Positions 31,370 through 34,780 of a stretch of 34,780 nucleotides of DNA are shown one piece after another. Positions within the stretch are counted from its first letter, which is position 1. The number at the start of each line of letters is the position of its first letter. Origin of the DNA: Chromera velia (Eukaryota; Sar; Chromeraceae); contig JAHBMJ010001160.1 in NCBI GenBank assembly GCA_018398765.1, positions 1 through 34,780 of the forward strand, given 5' to 3'. A program made the position numbers and the translations under genes. Below the pieces are notes generated by a model, which was given only the letters and a program-made list of their open reading frames with translations, made no database searches and was not told the origin of the DNA.

Positions 31370-31971
31370 TAAACTGTGCACGACTGAGTGTTGTAGATCT
31401 TCCCTAAGGTTCTTGTCCTCGCTTTACCTTCTGTCTGGACGCCATAAGGTGGCCGGACAGGGGGGACAAAGCACCCTGCTGCATGCCCACATGCTTGCAT
31501 GCAGCATCGCGGGCCGGCCGGCCCCCGGCTGGCCGGGAGCCGAGCGCATGCGTTGCGCGTCCCCAGCTAGCATGGTCCCGGCATGCCAGCCGCGGGGCAT
31601 GCCAGGGCCGGGGTCGAGCTAGGGAACGACATGCATGGAACGACACTGCAGGCGCGATGGCAAATGCCACACAGCACAAGTTTCGATCACTCCTTCTTGT
31701 GAAGCAGAACGTTACTCATCTGTGCAGAAAACTGTCGACAGGAAGCGAAGAGCCCCTTTTCTCAACAGCGGTCGAACTTCTGCTTCTGCAAGAAATTTCC
31801 TTTCGGGGAGAAATTTCCGTTTTGGGAACTTTTCTGTGGAGGCAGTCTGATATCGGGAGATTCTCAGTGTCACTCCTCGTGATCTCCAACAGGAGTCGGT
31901 AGCTGTCTCATCTTTCGACTTGAGTTGAAGGAAAAAGCACTTCTCCAAACATCCACTCTCATCAGACCACA
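31370..31971 (+). promoter_or_regulatory. 5' flank of the UBA-protein gene with twin GAAATTTC palindromes
   Basis: Two perfect 8-bp palindromes GAAATTTC at 31792-31799 and 31810-31817, starts 18 bases apart, both followed by C, about 160 bases before the inferred ATG. They look like paired binding sites for a dimeric factor (inference). Further upstream (31480-31640) is a GC-rich island with repeated GCATGC and GGCCGG palindromes. No TATA box is evident. Confidence 0.4.
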
Positions 31972-33982
31972 ATGGACGAAGCAGAGAAGATCCAATCACT
32001 GGTCAGTGCTCTAAGTCGAAACTTGTTGATCAAAGGTCATGCAGTCGCGTCTTTGACTCTCCTTTTTTTGCCAGACAGACCTGGGGTTCATCATTTTGCG
32101 CTTGCAAGCCGCGTGAAACAGCTCTTGATTGTGTGAAGCTCTGTGGAAGGGAAACCAGCCGAAGCGGGGTTTCCCTTCTTTTCCAAGCAATACCTTCCTT
32201 GCCGTGTTTGTCGAACAATCGAGCGCCCTGTCCTTATTCCTACGTGCAGACCAGCCTGGGCTGTTCTGAGGCGAGAGCGAGGGAGGCTCTTGCAGCCACA
32301 AATGGTCAGGAGAGGCTTGGAATGACAAGGAGGTCTTTCAAAATCGTGAATGACCGTTCACGCCAGTTCTTGTTTTGAGTTGCAGCGCTTGTCTCTTACT
32401 GGTCGTTCTTTACCCCCGAACTTTGTTCGTGTTGATCCTCGCCTGCTGCGTGCCTACTTTTCCTCCCTATTCGTGGACCTCTTCTTATTTTCGCATCGCT
32501 TATTGATCTGTGAGAAGTTTTCTTCGGCTTGACTGTGAAAGTCACCTCTCTTCAAAAGTCGTCATTCATTGGAGTCCTTTCTTCTTTTCCCTCCCATTCC
32601 ATCTGTTCTTTCCCTCTCTTTTCTTCTTTTTCTTTCGCACAGGGAATCTGGAGGCTGCTGGTGACTGGATTGCCAACGTCATGTTCAATCCCCATATGGT
32701 CAGTGTATTGGCTCTGCTTTGCCTTCCTCCTCGTTCTGTTCAGTCTTCTGATCTGATGGACGCTCTGTCAGATGCTCCTCCGACTTTCCAGGTCCACATC
32801 AGCGGTCCCTTTCCTCTGCCATCGTTTGCACGCGTTGAGAAATGCCATTCTGTATCATTTTATCTTTACAGTTGTGCCCTGCTGCGCGCCTGCCTGTTTG
32901 CCAAGCCGAGTGCTCGATGGATCGATCCTTCGGGCTTGAACAGAAAGGACCGCCCGTCTCTCTCCTGCTCTTTCCTGCCCTTCTGCACTTCTACCGACTA
33001 CCCGTGCAGGTAGCTGCCCCCATAGCTGACGGAGAGATGTTTGAGATCTCCGACGACGAGGAGGACGCCCCTCCCGAGCCAGCGAGACGCTCCTCCCGAG
33101 TCGCCCCGCCTTCCCCCAACCGTTCCCGCAACTATCCCGTTCCCCCGCCCAATCCCTTCGTTGCGCAGCCCCCTTCCATGGTCTCCCAACCCCAAGAGAA
33201 TCCTTTAGGATCCCAAAGGCGTCTGTCTCGAGAGGAGAGACTACAGCAGAGAACAGAACGGAGACGGGCTCGCGACCGCCCTGCGCCTCCAGCAAATCAG
33301 CAACAGCCGTCGCAGGGGGTGGTGGGGTTTGGAGTGAGCAGCGGTATGTCTGCTGGTATTTCTTTGGGGGATGCCTCCCGTCAGGCCATCAAGAGAGATC
33401 GGCCCGAGGACCTCCGACAGGACGCAGCGATGGATGAGGCGGAGAGGCTGCAGGAGAGAGCGAGGCAGCGGCTGGAGGAAGAGAGAGAGAAGAACCGAAA
33501 GCAGGCGGAGGAAGCACTGCGATATGTTCCCCAAGAGATCAGAGACAGGGCAGGAGTCGGGACGGCTGCTGCAGCCTCGTCCTCTTCCTCTTCTTCTTCT
33601 TCCTCAGCCCTGGCAGCAGCTGGTGGAAGTGCCGTCGGAGCAGCAGCAGCCGCCGAGGAGGACCGGAAACCGACTGTCGTGTGCAAGGACCTGTACTCGT
33701 CCTACACGGTCAGTCAGTCAGGCAGGTAGGCAGTGGATATTTGAGTGCTCTAGGCGCTGATGCAGGGGAAAGAAAGGGTAGTGCAGCAGTCTCGATCGAT
33801 CGATCAGCCTGTCACAGCTCTTTCTTTCTTTCTTTCTTTCTTTTCTTTCTTTCTTTCCTTCTTTCTTAATCAAATTTCAACTGCTTCCCCCTCCCTGTCT
33901 TGGTCTTTCTTTTCCGCTTCTTCTGACGGACGGACAGAAACATCGAGGGGCAGCGTTAGCTTTCTTCCTTCCTTCGTCTCTC

Positions 33983-34016
<34 letters not shown>

Positions 34017-34756
34017 AGTCTGTCCGCTTATAATGATAAGGAAAAAGAGGAAAGAAACAGACGGAGCCACACTTATCTCTGTGTTTCTGTGTCTGTCTCT
34101 TAATTAATTCAGGTGAATGCGAAGTGGCAGTACCAGTCAGATACCCGGTTCTGTGAGTCGCATTTCGCCTCGACTCTCTCAGACTGGAAAAAGCGGTCAG
34201 TTAGTGAGCGAGTGATTGTCAGAGGTTTGTTTTTTAATGGGTTGGCTGGTTCTTTCGTCTCGGGGGGACGCTTGGTCCTCTCCGTCGCTGACCTGTTCCC
34301 TCACCCTCCCCGCACGCATCAAACCAAATGCCGATCCAGAAAGGGCGGGGCGTTCTGTCTCTCTTTCTTTCTTTTCGGTCCTCTCCCTTCTTCCTTCAGT
34401 TTCTCTTGCTTCCCTGGCCTTACTACTTTCTCTCGCTGGGATTGAAAAGCAAGGGCAGCAGAGAGACCGTGAGACTCTCAGTTGAATGCCCCCCCGTGGT
34501 TTGTGTTTGCCTCGTCCGAGCTGAACCCACCCACCCACATATACATATACAGACCGATGTATGTGTCAACGTCCCCGAAGGGTGAGAGGGAGGGACTGAA
34601 TGCAAATAAATGTTCATGAATGTCACTCACGTGAGGGAGGTACTGCATGAATGTCAGGTTTGAGATTGAGTCTGCGGCGAAGTTCTGGCTGAAGGAGAAG
34701 TGGGCCCCCAGAGATGAAAAGAGAAACTACTACTACAACTCCAGGACCAGCACCAG
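31972..34756 (+). CDS. UBA-domain protein, 3' end cut off by contig end
   Basis: Inferred exons: 31972-32001, 32250-32304, 32643-32698, 33010-33708, 34113-34195 and 34658-34756, with continuous phase; a 48-base in-phase exon at 32744-32791 is possible. Residues 1-47 form a UBA-type ubiquitin-binding domain: the core LGCSEARAREALAATNG and NLEAAGDWIANVMFN match the MGF-x(n)-AL-x(2)-T-x-GN-x(2)-A-x(2)-W(IL) pattern, with Cys for Phe in MGF. An acidic SDDEED patch, a Pro/Arg-rich stretch, a Glu/Arg-rich coiled coil and a Ser/Ala low-complexity linker follow. The last two exons give a conserved-looking segment (WQYQSDTRF, SHFASTLSDWKKRFEIESAA, RNYYYNSRTS), whose YYYN-x2-T pattern faintly recalls the back half of a WW domain. 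The role is likely ubiquitin-linked; the exact protein is not recognised. Confidence 0.75.
33820..33866 (+). repeat. (TTTC)n microsatellite
   Basis: CTTTCTTT repeats in the intron after the long exon of the UBA-protein gene, the same motif as in the transporter intron. Confidence 0.9.
33980..34016 (+). repeat. (TCTG)n microsatellite
   Basis: TCTGTCTG tandem repeats, about nine units, in the same intron. Confidence 0.9.
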
Positions 34757-34780
34757 GTGGGGGGGGGGGGGGGGGGGGGG
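34757..34780. other. Terminal poly-G run
   Basis: After GT at 34757-34758 the contig ends in 22 consecutive Gs. This may be a real G tract starting an intron, or an assembly/sequencing artefact at the contig end. Confidence 0.8.

Noticed and set aside
34147-34195. Donor at 34147 (GTTCTG) for the sixth UBA-gene exon
   Set aside because: It keeps the phase but lacks the +5 G and +3 C pattern; the donor at 34196 (GTCAGT) fits both and retains a conserved-looking segment.

Overview
The window is nuclear DNA of an intron-rich eukaryote, most likely a protist. Genes are split into many small exons, two retroelement classes are present, and introns are full of simple repeats. There are no bacterial-type operons or ribosome binding sites. 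The lineage cannot be fixed from the sequence. An alga or alveolate-type protist is a guess, resting on the mix of a prenyltransferase subunit, an SLC6-type transporter, Copia and LINE elements.

Layout. 1-3583: unrecognised reading frames on the minus strand, with a 1.34-kb terminal-inverted-repeat transposon (1427-2770) among them. The transposon is bounded by a perfect 9-bp target duplication and has a minisatellite core. 4738-9672 (+): a gene for the alpha subunit of protein farnesyltransferase/geranylgeranyltransferase I. Eleven exons join into an uninterrupted 324-codon frame. 9980-16338: a LINE (non-LTR retrotransposon) graveyard. It holds a near full-length decayed plus-strand LINE, a 5'-truncated minus-strand LINE lying between 125-bp direct repeats, and two ultra-short (52-53 bp) 3' stubs, each with its own target duplication. 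17129-20559 (-): an SLC6-type sodium-coupled transporter gene with a long cytoplasmic N-terminus, a roughly 1-kb intron made mostly of TTTC repeats, and one in-frame TAG. 21008-21344: assembly gap. 21484-27275 (-): a decayed Ty1/Copia retrotransposon with two 250-bp LTRs and a 5-bp GAATT target duplication. 27803-28173 and 30999-31369: a 371-bp direct repeat. 31972 to the end (+): the 5' part of a gene for a UBA-domain protein, cut off by the end of the contig in a poly-G run.

Three genome-wide themes emerge. First, the inferred 5' splice sites follow GTCNGT rather than GTRAGT: +3 is C in 12 of 17, and +5 is G in all 17. Second, repeat copies differ almost only by transitions (38 of 40 differences over three repeat pairs), often at CpG, which suggests methylation and deamination of repeats. 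Third, LINE copies here leave very short 3' stubs with tetranucleotide tails, and one insertion may have made a 125-bp target duplication.

The three recognisable host genes are not an operon and have no evident shared pathway. Exon boundaries were inferred by eye from family similarity, frame continuity and GT/AG sites. No transcript evidence was available.
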